Below are positions 1-9,143 of a stretch of 64,000 nucleotides of DNA, one piece after another (position 1 is the stretch's first letter; each line of letters opens with the position of its first letter). The translations under genes and the position numbers were made by a program. The DNA comes from an uncultured bacterium (GTDB lineage: Bacteria > Cyanobacteriota > Vampirovibrionia > Gastranaerophilales > Gastranaerophilaceae): positions 102,126-166,125 of the forward strand of contig CADAYD010000002.1 in the NCBI GenBank assembly GCA_902791985.1, read 5' to 3'. Under the pieces are notes generated by a model. The model saw only the letters and a list, made by a program, of their open reading frames with translations. It ran no database searches and was not told the origin of the DNA.

Positions 1-354
1 GACCCTAATTATAATATGAAACTCAATCTGCCTTTTGAAAAGGGAAAAGAAGCCAAAACAAATACTGCCCCGATGCAAAGATTTGTATGGGCAAACGGTT
101 TTGGTATAATAACAAAAGGATTATGCGAGTATGAAATTCGAAAAAATACAATTGCAGTCACTTTATTACGCAGCATCGGAATAATATCCAATCCTCAAAA
201 TCCTGCAAGAACTACCCCTGCCGGTCCGCCGATAAAAGTACCTGAGGCACAACAATTAGGCGAAAATAATGTGAAATTCGCATTCGGATTTTTTAAACTT
301 GATGACTGGGCAGAATATGTTGAAGAAATTTATCCCCAAACAATCATCCTGTAA
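1..354 (+). CDS. Glycoside hydrolase family 38 alpha-mannosidase, C-terminal fragment
   Basis: Open from the first base of the window, so only the last 117 or so residues are visible and the catalytic domain lies to the left. The readable part matches the C-terminal beta domain of GH38 alpha-mannosidases: a GLCEYEI strand, the LTLLR-type block (here VTLLRSIG) followed by an Asn-Pro-Ala-Arg-containing loop, then AGPPIKVPEAQ, the family's AGP...TPxAQ signature. GH38 enzymes remove alpha-mannosyl residues from glycans or mannosylglycerate. The gene ends about 86 bases before corA with no clear terminator between them. Family assignment is fairly firm; substrate cannot be told from this piece. 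Confidence 0.7.
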   Translation, partial: DPNYNMKLNLPFEKGKEAKTNTAPMQRFVWANGFGIITKGLCEYEIRKNTIAVTLLRSIGIISNPQNPARTTPAGPPIKVPEAQQLGENNVKFAFGFFKLDDWAEYVEEIYPQTIIL

Positions 355-440
355 GAATTAAAGTATTCAACCGTTTATAGTATTGAAATTCTTTATAAAC
401 TGTAGTTTAATAACTATAGTAGTATAATGAGGGTAGAATT

Positions 441-1400
441 ATGTTGGAAATCACCAAAACACAAGATGACGGATCATTAAAAACCCTTGATTTGAATGAG
501 GCGGTTTCCGGTTCTTGGTTTAATCTTATAAACCCAACAAGAGAAGAAATCCAGCAAGTTTCACTTGTATTGGATTTAGATGAAAGTTTCTTAAATAATT
601 CCCTCGACGTCGACGAGTTATCTCGTATGGAATTTGAAGATGGAAATCTTTTAGTCATTACAAATGTTCCTATTATGGATGAGGAAGGCAATTTTGATAC
701 CTTACCGCTTGGGTTAATTTTCACACATGAAAGTATTATTACTGTCTGCTCTAAAGAAAATAAAATTATCAGTTCTTTTAATGAAGATACTGCAAAATTC
801 TTTGATACCCGTCAAAAGGCTAATTTCATGCTAAGCATATTATTTAGAGCCGCAAAATTTTATCTGAGATATTTGAATATAATCAATAAGCAAACCGAAA
901 ATATTGAAGAATCTTTAAGGAAAACTACAAACAACAAAGCACTTTTTCAATTGATGGAAATACAGAAATCTCTCGTTTACTTTACAACATCTTTAAAAGA
1001 TAACCAGTTGGTATTACAAAAACTCTTGAGAATTGTAAACGCAAATACAGGGAACTTACAATCCATTTTGAAATTTACCGAAGATGACGTTGATATGTTA
1101 GAAGATGTTATTATTGAAAATAAACAGGCATCTGAGATGGTTGAAATGCACAGAACAATTCTTGAAAGCATGATGGATTGTATGGCCTCAATAATTAATA
1201 ACAACTTAAACCTTGTGATGAAATTTTTGGCATCAATAACAATTATTATGTCCATCCCAACAATGATAGGAAGTTTTTGGGGTATGAATGTTCCAATGCC
1301 TTTTGGTACGAACAGTCTTGGATTTTTATTCGTTATTATGATATCAATTTTAGCAACTTGCGTAGTAGCGATATTCTTTAACCGTAAAGGAATGATGTAG
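441..1400 (+). CDS. corA: CorA-family magnesium/divalent cation transporter
   Basis: A 319-residue protein, the usual size for CorA. The long N-terminal cytoplasmic domain is followed by a helix-rich stalk and two membrane segments at the C-terminus. The signature GMN motif is at about residues 281-283 (GMNVPMPFG) in the loop between the two membrane helices, and the last residues are basic, as expected for a cytoplasmic tail. CorA pentamers conduct Mg2+ (or Co2+/Ni2+) into the cell. The start is supported by a GAGG-type ribosome site about nine bases upstream. The gene is convergent with the RNA methyltransferase that ends three bases beyond it, so there is no room for a separate terminator. 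Confidence 0.93.
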   Translation: MLEITKTQDDGSLKTLDLNEAVSGSWFNLINPTREEIQQVSLVLDLDESFLNNSLDVDELSRMEFEDGNLLVITNVPIMDEEGNFDTLPLGLIFTHESIITVCSKENKIISSFNEDTAKFFDTRQKANFMLSILFRAAKFYLRYLNIINKQTENIEESLRKTTNNKALFQLMEIQKSLVYFTTSLKDNQLVLQKLLRIVNANTGNLQSILKFTEDDVDMLEDVIIENKQASEMVEMHRTILESMMDCMASIINNNLNLVMKFLASITIIMSIPTMIGSFWGMNVPMPFGTNSLGFLFVIMISILATCVVAIFFNRKGMM

Positions 1401-1402
1401 AA

Positions 1403-2149
1403 TTACACAAATAATTCATACATTATAATCGTTGCACTTGAGGCAAGATTCAATGATTCAACGTTCTTATTCATTTCAATTTTTAGAGAATCAGTTGAAT
1501 AGTTTATTAGCTCTTCACTTAAACCGTCAGCTTCAGAACCGAACATGAGTAGTGCAGGGGTATTTAGTTTAAAAGTTTTCAAAAAATTAGTGCTCCTTGG
1601 CAGCGTAGCAATTCTTGAATAGTTTGCAAATATAGAATTTAATATATCAAAACTATCAATTTCAATAATTGGCAGTTTCCACAAGTTACCAACACTTGAG
1701 CGAACACATTTCGGATTGTATAAATCAGTACAATCTCCGTACAAAACAATCCCATCACATCCAAAAGCAACAGCCGAGCGAATAATTGTTCCTAAGTTAC
1801 CGGAATCTTTTATATTTTCAAGCAAAATTACTTTATTTAAAGTTTTGAATAATTCTGATGAATATTTTTTTTGTTGCCCGATGGCAACAGCCTCAGGAGG
1901 CGACTCTGTTGAAGATATTTTTTTTATCACTGTAGAATTTGTTTCTATTATCAAATCTTGTGCAAATTCATACTTTGATAAATATTCTTTATCAACAAAA
2001 ATTCTTTCAATTTTAATCCCATAATCGTAAGCTTCTTTAATTGTTTTGTAACCTTCAATCAAAAATTTGCCGCTTTGACTGCGGTATTTTTTTTGCAATA
2101 ATTTCGCACAATCTTTGACATATTGATTAGTTGGGCTGGCTATTTCCAT
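1403..2149 (-). CDS. TrmH/SpoU-family RNA 2'-O-methyltransferase
   Basis: A 248-residue SpoU-class (SPOUT fold) methyltransferase. The N-terminus (IASPTNQYVK, then KFLIEGYKTIKEA) is the small substrate-binding domain typical of 23S rRNA 2'-O-ribose methyltransferases. The three SpoU motifs follow: DSGNLGTIIRSA near residue 117, MFGSEADGLS near residue 204, and the SLNLASSATIIMYE motif at the C-terminus that forms the trefoil knot binding S-adenosylmethionine. The start codon overlaps the stop of the upstream M24 peptidase by one base (TAATG), so the two are probably translationally coupled. The exact RNA target (23S rRNA or tRNA) cannot be read from sequence alone. Confidence 0.85.
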   Translation of the reverse strand: MEIASPTNQYVKDCAKLLQKKYRSQSGKFLIEGYKTIKEAYDYGIKIERIFVDKEYLSKYEFAQDLIIETNSTVIKKISSTESPPEAVAIGQQKKYSSELFKTLNKVILLENIKDSGNLGTIIRSAVAFGCDGIVLYGDCTDLYNPKCVRSSVGNLWKLPIIEIDSFDILNSIFANYSRIATLPRSTNFLKTFKLNTPALLMFGSEADGLSEELINYSTDSLKIEMNKNVESLNLASSATIIMYELFV

Positions 2150-3711
2150 TAGATTACCTCAAATTCTTCAAGCCAATTACGTTCTATATCAGAAAGCATA
2201 TCATAATTTATAAGTTTTTTCTCAAAATTCATTTTTACAAATGACTCTATCGCTCCATTATGATAATAGCAAGAATTTTCAAGCCTTATACCAAACTCAC
2301 CCTCTTTATATAATCCCGGCTCGATAGAAAAACATTCACCTTCAAGCAAAGGGACTTTTGCTATTTCATTAGCGCTAAGATTTGGAGGATATTCATGAAC
2401 ATTCACTCCAATACCATGCCCTAATCCATGGTTAAAAATAAAACCGCCTAAATCTCTTTCATTAAAGAAATCTCTAACATATTTATCAATTTCATAGCCG
2501 TTTATTGGTCTGTTTAAATGAGTTTTCGGGTAATTATATGCATGTAAAAAAGCCTTAAGAACATTAGTATAAATCTTTTTATGATGTGCGGTCGGCTCGC
2601 CTTTAACAAATACTCTCGTAATATCAGTAGCAAGACCGCCTTCGAAATATCCACCGCAATCAACAAGGACAAGACTTCCATCCGTAATCTTTTCCTCTTT
2701 TGAACATTTTGAATAATGAGCGAGTGCACTATTTTTATCTTTTGCAACAATCGAAGCAAAACTTAAACCCAAAGCCCCTTGATTTTTGAACTCTTTTGCA
2801 AGTTGAACGGCAATATCAAACTCTGAAATATTGTCATTACTATATATGTAATCTCTTATAGCACGAACTGCATTATCAGTTTTTTTAAATGCCACTTTTA
2901 GATGCTCTATTTCTGCATTATTTTTTTGAGCTTTCATTTGTTTTATCTGATTAATTTTCATTTCATAGGCACGATCACCTAAAAGCATATAATCATAAGC
3001 ATTTATTTTGTTTTTATCGACATAAACTTTATGCTTTGTATTTTTTAAAAACTCATCCAAATTTTTCAGTTTTTCACCGTTAAATAAGATCGCATTATCC
3101 TTCATTATAATGGCTTTAGCTTGAATTTTTGCACTGTAAGGCTGAATTACAAAATTTCTTAAATTAAAAAGATAAGAAACTTCATCTAAATCCGTTACAT
3201 AAATCGCTTCATTTTCGCTCAAATTTGATGATATTAAAGAAATTTTTTCATCAGCAGTTAATCCTGTCAGACTAGGATCTATTTGAACATCCCCTTGTGA
3301 ATTCGCTGAAAAATTTTCATCAAACGGATCATTATCAAAATAGCGCAAACTCCTTTTTGACAGCAATTTATCGATTTTGTTTTGAGAATTTTTCTTAGAA
3401 AAGACACCTAAAACTTCATTTTCCGGTATACGTGCTGCTATTTCATCAATAATATTTTGCCCTGTTTGGAGTTTTACAACAGACACAATGTCATGATTAA
3501 CCTCACAATCTGCTTGAATATGGTACCTCCCATCAACAAACAAATAAATAGTTTCTGGAGTAACAAGTGCTTCTCCGGTTGAACCTGTAAAACCCGTCAA
3601 TTTATATCTTGAATTCTGCGACAAAGCATTATACTCAACCAAAAACTCATTGGTCGAATTAACAAGTAAATAATTTATATCGTTATCCTGCATAAAAGAG
3701 CGGATATTCAT
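2149..3711 (-). CDS. M24B family metallopeptidase, Xaa-Pro aminopeptidase-like
   Basis: A 520-residue creatinase-fold aminopeptidase. The N-terminal half is the creatinase N domain(s) and contains the FTGSTGEALVT block; the C-terminal half is the pita-bread catalytic domain. The five metal ligands are visible: Asp in LVDCGG, Asp in ATDITRVF, His in GHGIGVNVHEYPP, Glu in FSIEPGLY and Glu in IRLENSC. Such enzymes release N-terminal residues preceding proline from peptides in the cytoplasm. The length above 500 fits the longer three-domain AMPP/XPNPEP type rather than the 350-residue PepQ type. It sits between the parvulin gene (16 bases upstream) and the SpoU methyltransferase (1-base overlap) as one operon. 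Confidence 0.9.
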   Translation of the reverse strand: MNIRSFMQDNDINYLLVNSTNEFLVEYNALSQNSRYKLTGFTGSTGEALVTPETIYLFVDGRYHIQADCEVNHDIVSVVKLQTGQNIIDEIAARIPENEVLGVFSKKNSQNKIDKLLSKRSLRYFDNDPFDENFSANSQGDVQIDPSLTGLTADEKISLISSNLSENEAIYVTDLDEVSYLFNLRNFVIQPYSAKIQAKAIIMKDNAILFNGEKLKNLDEFLKNTKHKVYVDKNKINAYDYMLLGDRAYEMKINQIKQMKAQKNNAEIEHLKVAFKKTDNAVRAIRDYIYSNDNISEFDIAVQLAKEFKNQGALGLSFASIVAKDKNSALAHYSKCSKEEKITDGSLVLVDCGGYFEGGLATDITRVFVKGEPTAHHKKIYTNVLKAFLHAYNYPKTHLNRPINGYEIDKYVRDFFNERDLGGFIFNHGLGHGIGVNVHEYPPNLSANEIAKVPLLEGECFSIEPGLYKEGEFGIRLENSCYYHNGAIESFVKMNFEKKLINYDMLSDIERNWLEEFEVI

Positions 3712-3727
3712 ACTTACACCTAGAAAA

Positions 3728-4012
3728 TTAATCTTCTTTACCTGTAAGCTGTATCAAGTGCCAGCCAAACTGAGTTTCAACAGGTTTTGAAACCTCTCCA
3801 ACCTCCATTGAAAAACATGCATCTTCAAAAGGCTTTACCATAACACCTTTTCCAAAATACCCTAAGTCCCCGCCTTCTCTACCTGACGGACAAAGAGATT
3901 TTTCCATCGCAGCATCGGCAAAATCAATCTTGCCGCTTGTAATTTCATTGTATAAATCGTTTGCTTCCTGTTCTGTTTTTACTAAAATATGGCTTGCTCT
4001 AACTTCTGTCAT
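3728..4012 (-). CDS. Parvulin-type peptidyl-prolyl cis-trans isomerase, single domain
   Basis: A 94-residue protein that is one PpiC/rotamase domain and nothing else: RASHILVKTE at the N-terminus, then a CPSGREGGDLGYFGKG loop and FGWHLIQLTG at the end, with the two conserved active-site histidines. There is no signal peptide, so it acts in the cytoplasm, unlike PrsA or SurA. It should speed proline isomerisation in folding proteins. It is the first gene of the minus-strand run leading to the Xaa-Pro peptidase and the SpoU methyltransferase, preceded by an AGGAG site. Confidence 0.92.
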   Translation of the reverse strand: MTEVRASHILVKTEQEANDLYNEITSGKIDFADAAMEKSLCPSGREGGDLGYFGKGVMVKPFEDACFSMEVGEVSKPVETQFGWHLIQLTGKED

Positions 4013-4057
4013 CTTGTACTCCTATTAATTAAATAATATCCACCCCAATAGAATACA

Positions 4058-4093
4058 ATAAAAAGACCTGTCTTGCAACAAACAAAACAAGTC
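4058..4093 (-). terminator. Rho-independent terminator
   Basis: On the minus strand an 11-bp stem (GACTTGTTTTG paired with CAAGACAGGTC, some G-U pairs, 7-base loop) is followed at once by TTTTTATTG. It would end transcripts of the U32 gene, or of a small RNA encoded between the U32 gene and the parvulin gene. Confidence 0.65.
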
Positions 4094-4331
4094 GGAAGTT
4101 ATAAAACATGAAAAATTGATTTTAAAGGCGTAAGTCCAAAACATTTTAGACCAAACCGGAAAAGAAACAAATCTTATCGCAACCCCGAAAAAGTGCTTGG
4201 ATGCATTGAACTTACAATATTATCATAACCCCTCATGCCTTTATGTTGCACCACTCTAAAGTATAAATTTTAACCACTCTTACGGAGTATTTATTAATAA
4301 TACTTTAGAGCTACAAATAAATAAGAATAAA
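4094..4331. other. Gene-free intergenic stretch, possible structured RNA
   Basis: This stretch between the U32 gene and the parvulin operon has no convincing reading frame. It holds an 11-bp inverted repeat (listed separately) and, on the minus strand, a short hairpin around GTCTAAAA/TTTTGGAC near position 4145, and ends in the terminator at 4058-4093. A minus-strand small RNA or 3' UTR is possible. I could not match it to 6S, SRP, RNase P or tmRNA. Confidence 0.25.
4254..4310. repeat. 57-base inverted repeat with nested hairpin
   Basis: CTCTAAAGTAT at 4254-4264 is repeated perfectly inverted as ATACTTTAGAG at 4300-4310. Inside lie a second small inverted repeat (ACTC TTACG GAGT) and a possible AAAT/ATTT pairing, so the whole can fold as one long interrupted hairpin. 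It lies just past the stop codon of the U32 gene and is not followed by a T run, so it is not a standard terminator. Confidence 0.6.
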
Positions 4332-6116
4332 TTATACCGAATACACAAGCATTTCGCAATTTTTACAATCAAAACCCAGCAGATATTTTTTCCCGTATTC
4401 ATCAACAATGAATAGTCTTTTGTTGAACTTGGTATTTTTTGAACACAGACTGCAGGCATAACGTAAGCAGTGCTTACAACGCATAAGTTCAATATTTTTT
4501 GGAATTGTTTTAAAGCACTCAAGCGCTTTACCACAATTATCAATATCACAACTTTGGTAAAATTCTTTGGCTTCTTGATTTAAAATGTTTAATCTGTAAT
4601 CCGAATATTGCGGTAAAAAACTGGAATATTTTATCTGTTTTTGCATTAATTTTGGATAATTTTCAATCCTTTTTTGCATTAATTTTTCAAGAATATCTCT
4701 TCGAATTTCATTAATTTCAGAAATTGGTAAAAACGGGACTTCACTCATGTCAATTTTAATATTTTCTACATAAAAATCGCTTTCTCCGGTTTTTGAGAGC
4801 TGCTTAATCAAATTCTCTTTTGCTTTTTGAGTGTTTTGGGCTTTTTCAAAATTTTCAAGAGTAACGAAAACCTCATTCAAATCTTCATCTGTAGCGATTA
4901 TTTTGTTATCATAAATTGTATAATTTAACCCAATCTTTCTTACTGTTTTTGTTTTAGAAAGTTTTTTATCAAATTCAACATCAAAATTTCTGAATAATTT
5001 TGTACCGGACTTAATATGAGGCATTTTATTAGGATAAATTTTATTTCCAAGGACTTTATTTATTTTAAATCCGCAGAATTCACCATCTTCTTCAAAGCAT
5101 AAACCATCTTGGTTATGCAAAACATCCTCAGTATTTATTTCTAAGTAATTCGCTCCGATTTTTGCTACTTTACCAAGATATTCCCCCATTGATTTCGGGC
5201 TCAGAAAATTGTAACAATCTTTCCGACAATCAAGAAAATAATCCGTATACAATCGGTTAAATGTTTTAGTAACATTAGGCTCAAAATCTGCAAAAACCTT
5301 TCCTGAAGAAGTCCGATTTGCATATTTATTAATCAAATTATTGTAATATAAAGTGACATTTTTAACATAATTTACATCTTTCAATCGGCCCTCAATTTTA
5401 AACGATTTAACCCCGTATTTTATGAGTTTTTGAATATAGGCAGAAGCATTAAAATCCTTTAAAGACAACAAATATTTATCTTTCAAATAAACTTTGCCAT
5501 CTTCATCAATCAGCGTATATTTTTTTCTGCAAGGCTGAGCACACTCACCTCTATTAGCACTGCGCCCGCCATTTGCATAAGACAAGTAGCATTGACCGCT
5601 ATATGATACGCAAAGTGCCCCATGTATAAAGGTTTCTATTTCACAATTTGTATTTTTACAAATATTTTTAATCTGCTCAAGCGACAATTCTCTTGCCAAA
5701 ATAACTCTAGAAACTCCAATTTTATCAAAAAATTTAACCTTATCTAAAGTCCTGTTATTACATTGAGTACTTGCATGTACCTGAACGGGAGGAATTTTAC
5801 CCTCTATCGATGCTTTTACAAGCGCCATATCCTGAACAATTATTGCATCAATTCCGATTTTATAAAGCTTTTTTATCAAATCCAGCGCAAGAGGTAATTC
5901 TTCATCTTTTAGAATGGTATTGATTGTTACATGAACTCTTACATAAAACTTATGAGCATACTCAACCAATTTTTCTATGTTTTCAAGAGAATTTGACGCA
6001 TTTACTCTTGCCCCAAAATCACTTGCACCGATATAAATAGCATCCGCGCCACAATTTATTGCCGCAACTGCAGTTTCAAAATTTTTAGCCGGTGACAACA
6101 ATTCTATTTTATTCAT
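4332..6116 (-). CDS. U32 family (peptidase-like) RNA-hydroxylation protein
   Basis: A 594-residue member of the U32 family, historically called collagenase-like peptidases; E. coli members RlhA, TrhP and UbiU take part in hydroxylation of rRNA, tRNA or ubiquinone precursors and bind an iron-sulphur cluster. The TIM-barrel half begins LLSPAKNFETAVAAINCGADAIYIG, with the conserved cysteines in GALCVSYSGQCYLS and RGECAQPCRKKY near residues 170-200. The middle resembles the DUF3656-type extension of RlhA-like proteins. The last 75 residues add several Cys pairs (CDIDNC, CKHC, CSLC, CKNC), which look like small zinc ribbons. It is divergent from rimO; both are involved in modifying the translation machinery. 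Confidence 0.85.
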   Translation of the reverse strand: MNKIELLSPAKNFETAVAAINCGADAIYIGASDFGARVNASNSLENIEKLVEYAHKFYVRVHVTINTILKDEELPLALDLIKKLYKIGIDAIIVQDMALVKASIEGKIPPVQVHASTQCNNRTLDKVKFFDKIGVSRVILARELSLEQIKNICKNTNCEIETFIHGALCVSYSGQCYLSYANGGRSANRGECAQPCRKKYTLIDEDGKVYLKDKYLLSLKDFNASAYIQKLIKYGVKSFKIEGRLKDVNYVKNVTLYYNNLINKYANRTSSGKVFADFEPNVTKTFNRLYTDYFLDCRKDCYNFLSPKSMGEYLGKVAKIGANYLEINTEDVLHNQDGLCFEEDGEFCGFKINKVLGNKIYPNKMPHIKSGTKLFRNFDVEFDKKLSKTKTVRKIGLNYTIYDNKIIATDEDLNEVFVTLENFEKAQNTQKAKENLIKQLSKTGESDFYVENIKIDMSEVPFLPISEINEIRRDILEKLMQKRIENYPKLMQKQIKYSSFLPQYSDYRLNILNQEAKEFYQSCDIDNCGKALECFKTIPKNIELMRCKHCLRYACSLCSKNTKFNKRLFIVDEYGKKYLLGFDCKNCEMLVYSV

Positions 6117-6194
6117 AGTGACATGTTACAACAAAATTATAAATAAATCGTAATATTTAACAGGATAAAATTGTTTTGATGATAAAATATTTTT

Positions 6195-7496
6195 ATGAAA
6201 ATTGCTTTAATAAACCATGGTTGTGCAAAAAATCTTGTCGATTCGGAATTAATGCTTGGCGCATTGGATAAAGAAGGGTATGAGATAACACTGAACGAAA
6301 ATGAAGCGGATATCGTTATTATTAATACCTGTTCATTTATTCACGATGCGGAAAAAGAATCCGTTGACAGTATCCTACAAATGATTAATCTGGGTAAAAA
6401 AGTTATTGTAACAGGATGCTTACCTCAAAAACATAAAGAAGAATTAAAAAATGCAATTCCCGAAATTGACGCTATGCTTGGAGCAACTACCCCTGCAAAA
6501 ATTGTAGAAATTATTAAAAATTTAACTAAAGACAAACACAACTCACTAATTCAAGACTACCCAAAATTTGAATATCCGGAAAATATTAAAAGGCAACAAA
6601 TAACAGTCGGAGCGAGCTCCTATATAAAAATTGGTGATGGCTGCAACTATGAATGCGGATACTGCATAATTCCCAAACTACGAGGTAAATATGTATCAAG
6701 ACCGATTGAAAATATCGTAAAAGAAGCTCAAGAGCTTGCTGATAAAGGAGTAACAGAAATTGTACTAATTGCCCAAGATACTTCTTCTTACGGAATTGAT
6801 TTATATGGGAAACAAGCCCTGCCTTCACTTTTAAAAGAGTTAAATAATATTGAAAATTTGAGTTGGATACGAATTATGTACACATATCCGACACAAATTA
6901 CCGATGAACTGATTAATGCAATTGCTGAGTTAGACAAAGTTGTAAAATACATTGATATCCCGCTTCAGCACTCTCACCCCAGAGTTTTAAAATCAATGAA
7001 GCGACCGGTAATGGATTATGAAAAACTGATTGAAAAATTACGCAGAAAAATTCCTAATGTAACTATAAGAACCTCCTTGATTGTTGGTTATCCCGGAGAA
7101 AGTGAAGAAGAATTTGAACATCTTTATAATTTTGTAAAAAAAGTTAAATTTGACAGAATGGGAGCATTTGAATATTCAAGAGAAAAAAACACATATTCTG
7201 ACTCTCTAAAACCACAAATTAGCGCAAAAGTTAAGCACGAAAGATATAAAAAAATTATGGAATTGCAAAAAGGAATTTCATTGGAAAATAATAAAAAATA
7301 TATAGGCAAAGTTCTAAATTGTATTGTTGAAGGTTATACCGATGATGGCTCTGCAATACTAAGATCTGAACATGATGCTCCGGAAGTTGACGGTTTGGTG
7401 TATACTGTTACAAGAAATACTATTGTTCCGGGCGATATTGAAAAAGTAAAAATTACAAATGCTGACGAATACGATTTATACGGCGAAATTATATAA
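6195..7496 (+). CDS. rimO: Ribosomal protein S12 methylthiotransferase RimO
   Basis: A 433-residue radical-SAM methylthiotransferase. The N-terminal UPF0004 domain opens with NHGCAKNLVDSELMLG, the RimO form of the motif that MiaB has differently, and carries cysteines at CSF and GCL for the auxiliary cluster. The radical-SAM CxxxCxxC motif is CNYECGYC at about residues 150-157, followed by RGKYVSRPIENIVKEA. A C-terminal TRAM domain ends the protein. RimO adds a methylthio group to an aspartate of ribosomal protein S12; rpsL is in the same window at 46.4 kb. The flippase gene starts 11 bases after its stop. Confidence 0.95.
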   Translation: MKIALINHGCAKNLVDSELMLGALDKEGYEITLNENEADIVIINTCSFIHDAEKESVDSILQMINLGKKVIVTGCLPQKHKEELKNAIPEIDAMLGATTPAKIVEIIKNLTKDKHNSLIQDYPKFEYPENIKRQQITVGASSYIKIGDGCNYECGYCIIPKLRGKYVSRPIENIVKEAQELADKGVTEIVLIAQDTSSYGIDLYGKQALPSLLKELNNIENLSWIRIMYTYPTQITDELINAIAELDKVVKYIDIPLQHSHPRVLKSMKRPVMDYEKLIEKLRRKIPNVTIRTSLIVGYPGESEEEFEHLYNFVKKVKFDRMGAFEYSREKNTYSDSLKPQISAKVKHERYKKIMELQKGISLENNKKYIGKVLNCIVEGYTDDGSAILRSEHDAPEVDGLVYTVTRNTIVPGDIEKVKITNADEYDLYGEII

Positions 7497-7507
7497 GGAA
7501 TAAGAAT

Positions 7508-8965
7508 ATGGAATATGTAGAAAACAAAGCGTTAGAAGAAAAAGAAACACGTGCAATATTTACGGATATGATGAAATATGCACCGTCAAAATTGTGCGGA
7601 ATGTTTGGGAATGTAATAACATTGCCGATTTATACAAATCTGTTTTCAACTGAAGAATACGGATTGTACACAGTATCAATTGCGATGCTGTCATTTTTAT
7701 GTATTATTTTCTCAGATTGGGTAGGTCTTGCAGGACTAAGATTTTTTAGATTTCACCAGCTTGAAAAAGATTTACCAAAATACCTAACAACTTTAGTTTC
7801 GATTCTGTCTATAAACATGCTTTTAATGTTTGGACTATCTTTTATCTTCAGACATACGATGTATTCATTTTTCCATGTTCCGTTTAAATACTTTTTTGCG
7901 GTTCTGTTATTAATAATACCTGTTGCTGCAAGAGCATTACTCCAACAAATTTTAAGAGCACAACTGAAATCAATTTCTTATTCTTTTACAACAATTTTAA
8001 ACCAATTTGCAACAATCGCACTTGCGGTATTTTTTGCTAAATTTTTCCATCTCGGAGCAATATCAATACTGTTAGGTATGGGAGTAGCAATTTCATTAAT
8101 CGACGTTCTTTTACTTTATCAATGCGATATTTTAAAAATATTCAAATTTCAAAAAGTTGAATGGAAATTTATCGTTCCGATTATTAAATACGGAATACCG
8201 GTTGCTGCAACATCATTAAGCGCATGGATTATTACCCAAAGCAACAAAATTATCATGGGAGGAATAAGCGGATTTACAAAAGCAGCATTCGTAGGTGTAG
8301 GTTATGGTTTAACTTTGCCAATTTTGATGCCGTTATTTGCAATGCTTACAGTTGCAGTTATTCCAAGAATTATAAATATGTATGAAGCAAAAATTGATGT
8401 ACGACCGATAGTTACAAGATTTATGGGCTACTATATAGTGCTCGCACTACCGCTTGTAACAATAATGTCTATATATAGCATGGACTATACCGTATTATTA
8501 AAAACTAATCCAAAATTCTACGAAGCATGCACTCTTGTACCTTATTTTTCTTTCGGGGTATTTTTCTTAGGGTTGACAGATTACACAACTTTACAATATC
8601 ACTTGGCAAATAAAACTCATATTGAATTTATAATCAAATTAATTTCAGGTATTGTCGGAGTAATACTAAATATATTACTTATACCTAAAATGGGATTAAT
8701 CGGAGTCGGAATTGCAACATTTAGCGCTAATTTCTTATACTTCTTACTTTCAGCAATTGTTGTTCTTCCGGAATTTCACTTGAAAATTCCTAAAAATACA
8801 TTACTAAGAATCATACTTGCAGGTATCCCCGCAGGAGCCTTATACTTAATTTTTAGAACTGAAGTAATTAATTTATCAGGGGTAGCGCAATTATTCTCTG
8901 TAATGACAGTATTTTACAGTATTTATGCAGCTATGAAGTTTTTTATATATAAAACATCTGATTAA
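7508..8965 (+). CDS. Polysaccharide flippase of the MOP/Wzx family
   Basis: A 485-residue, strongly hydrophobic protein with about 12-14 predicted membrane helices and few charged residues, opening with the cytoplasmic segment YAPSKLCGMFGNVITLPIYTNLF that resembles the first helix of Wzx/RfbX polysaccharide transporters. Such proteins move lipid-linked oligosaccharides across the inner membrane. It follows rimO by 11 bases behind an AAGGAAT ribosome site and so may be cotranscribed with it, and is followed by a 178-base gap before the first giant exoprotein. Other surface-glycan genes here are wecB and the NAGPA gene near 50 kb, but none adjoins it. Confidence 0.85.
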   Translation: MEYVENKALEEKETRAIFTDMMKYAPSKLCGMFGNVITLPIYTNLFSTEEYGLYTVSIAMLSFLCIIFSDWVGLAGLRFFRFHQLEKDLPKYLTTLVSILSINMLLMFGLSFIFRHTMYSFFHVPFKYFFAVLLLIIPVAARALLQQILRAQLKSISYSFTTILNQFATIALAVFFAKFFHLGAISILLGMGVAISLIDVLLLYQCDILKIFKFQKVEWKFIVPIIKYGIPVAATSLSAWIITQSNKIIMGGISGFTKAAFVGVGYGLTLPILMPLFAMLTVAVIPRIINMYEAKIDVRPIVTRFMGYYIVLALPLVTIMSIYSMDYTVLLKTNPKFYEACTLVPYFSFGVFFLGLTDYTTLQYHLANKTHIEFIIKLISGIVGVILNILLIPKMGLIGVGIATFSANFLYFLLSAIVVLPEFHLKIPKNTLLRIILAGIPAGALYLIFRTEVINLSGVAQLFSVMTVFYSIYAAMKFFIYKTSD

Positions 8966-9143
8966 TAAATCTTAACATTTAACATATAAATAGCAAAAGA
9001 AAATCTTTAGAAACTTAAAATGTATGTTTAAGTGGCATGATTATGCTTAAAAAATAGTAACATTTTAAGTTATAAAAACATGCTCCTGATAGAATAAGAT
9101 ATATAATAAGATTTATAAAAAGATATATGAAAGGATAAATTCT

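Noticed and set aside
4060..4331. A known RNA gene (6S, SRP, RNase P, tmRNA) between the parvulin and U32 genes
   Set aside because: A terminator-like hairpin is there, but none of the conserved cores of these RNAs could be found.
4280..4549. 89-residue minus-strand frame over the end of the U32 gene
   Set aside because: It overlaps the U32 C-terminus in another frame; the U32 frame has clear Cys motifs and family similarity.
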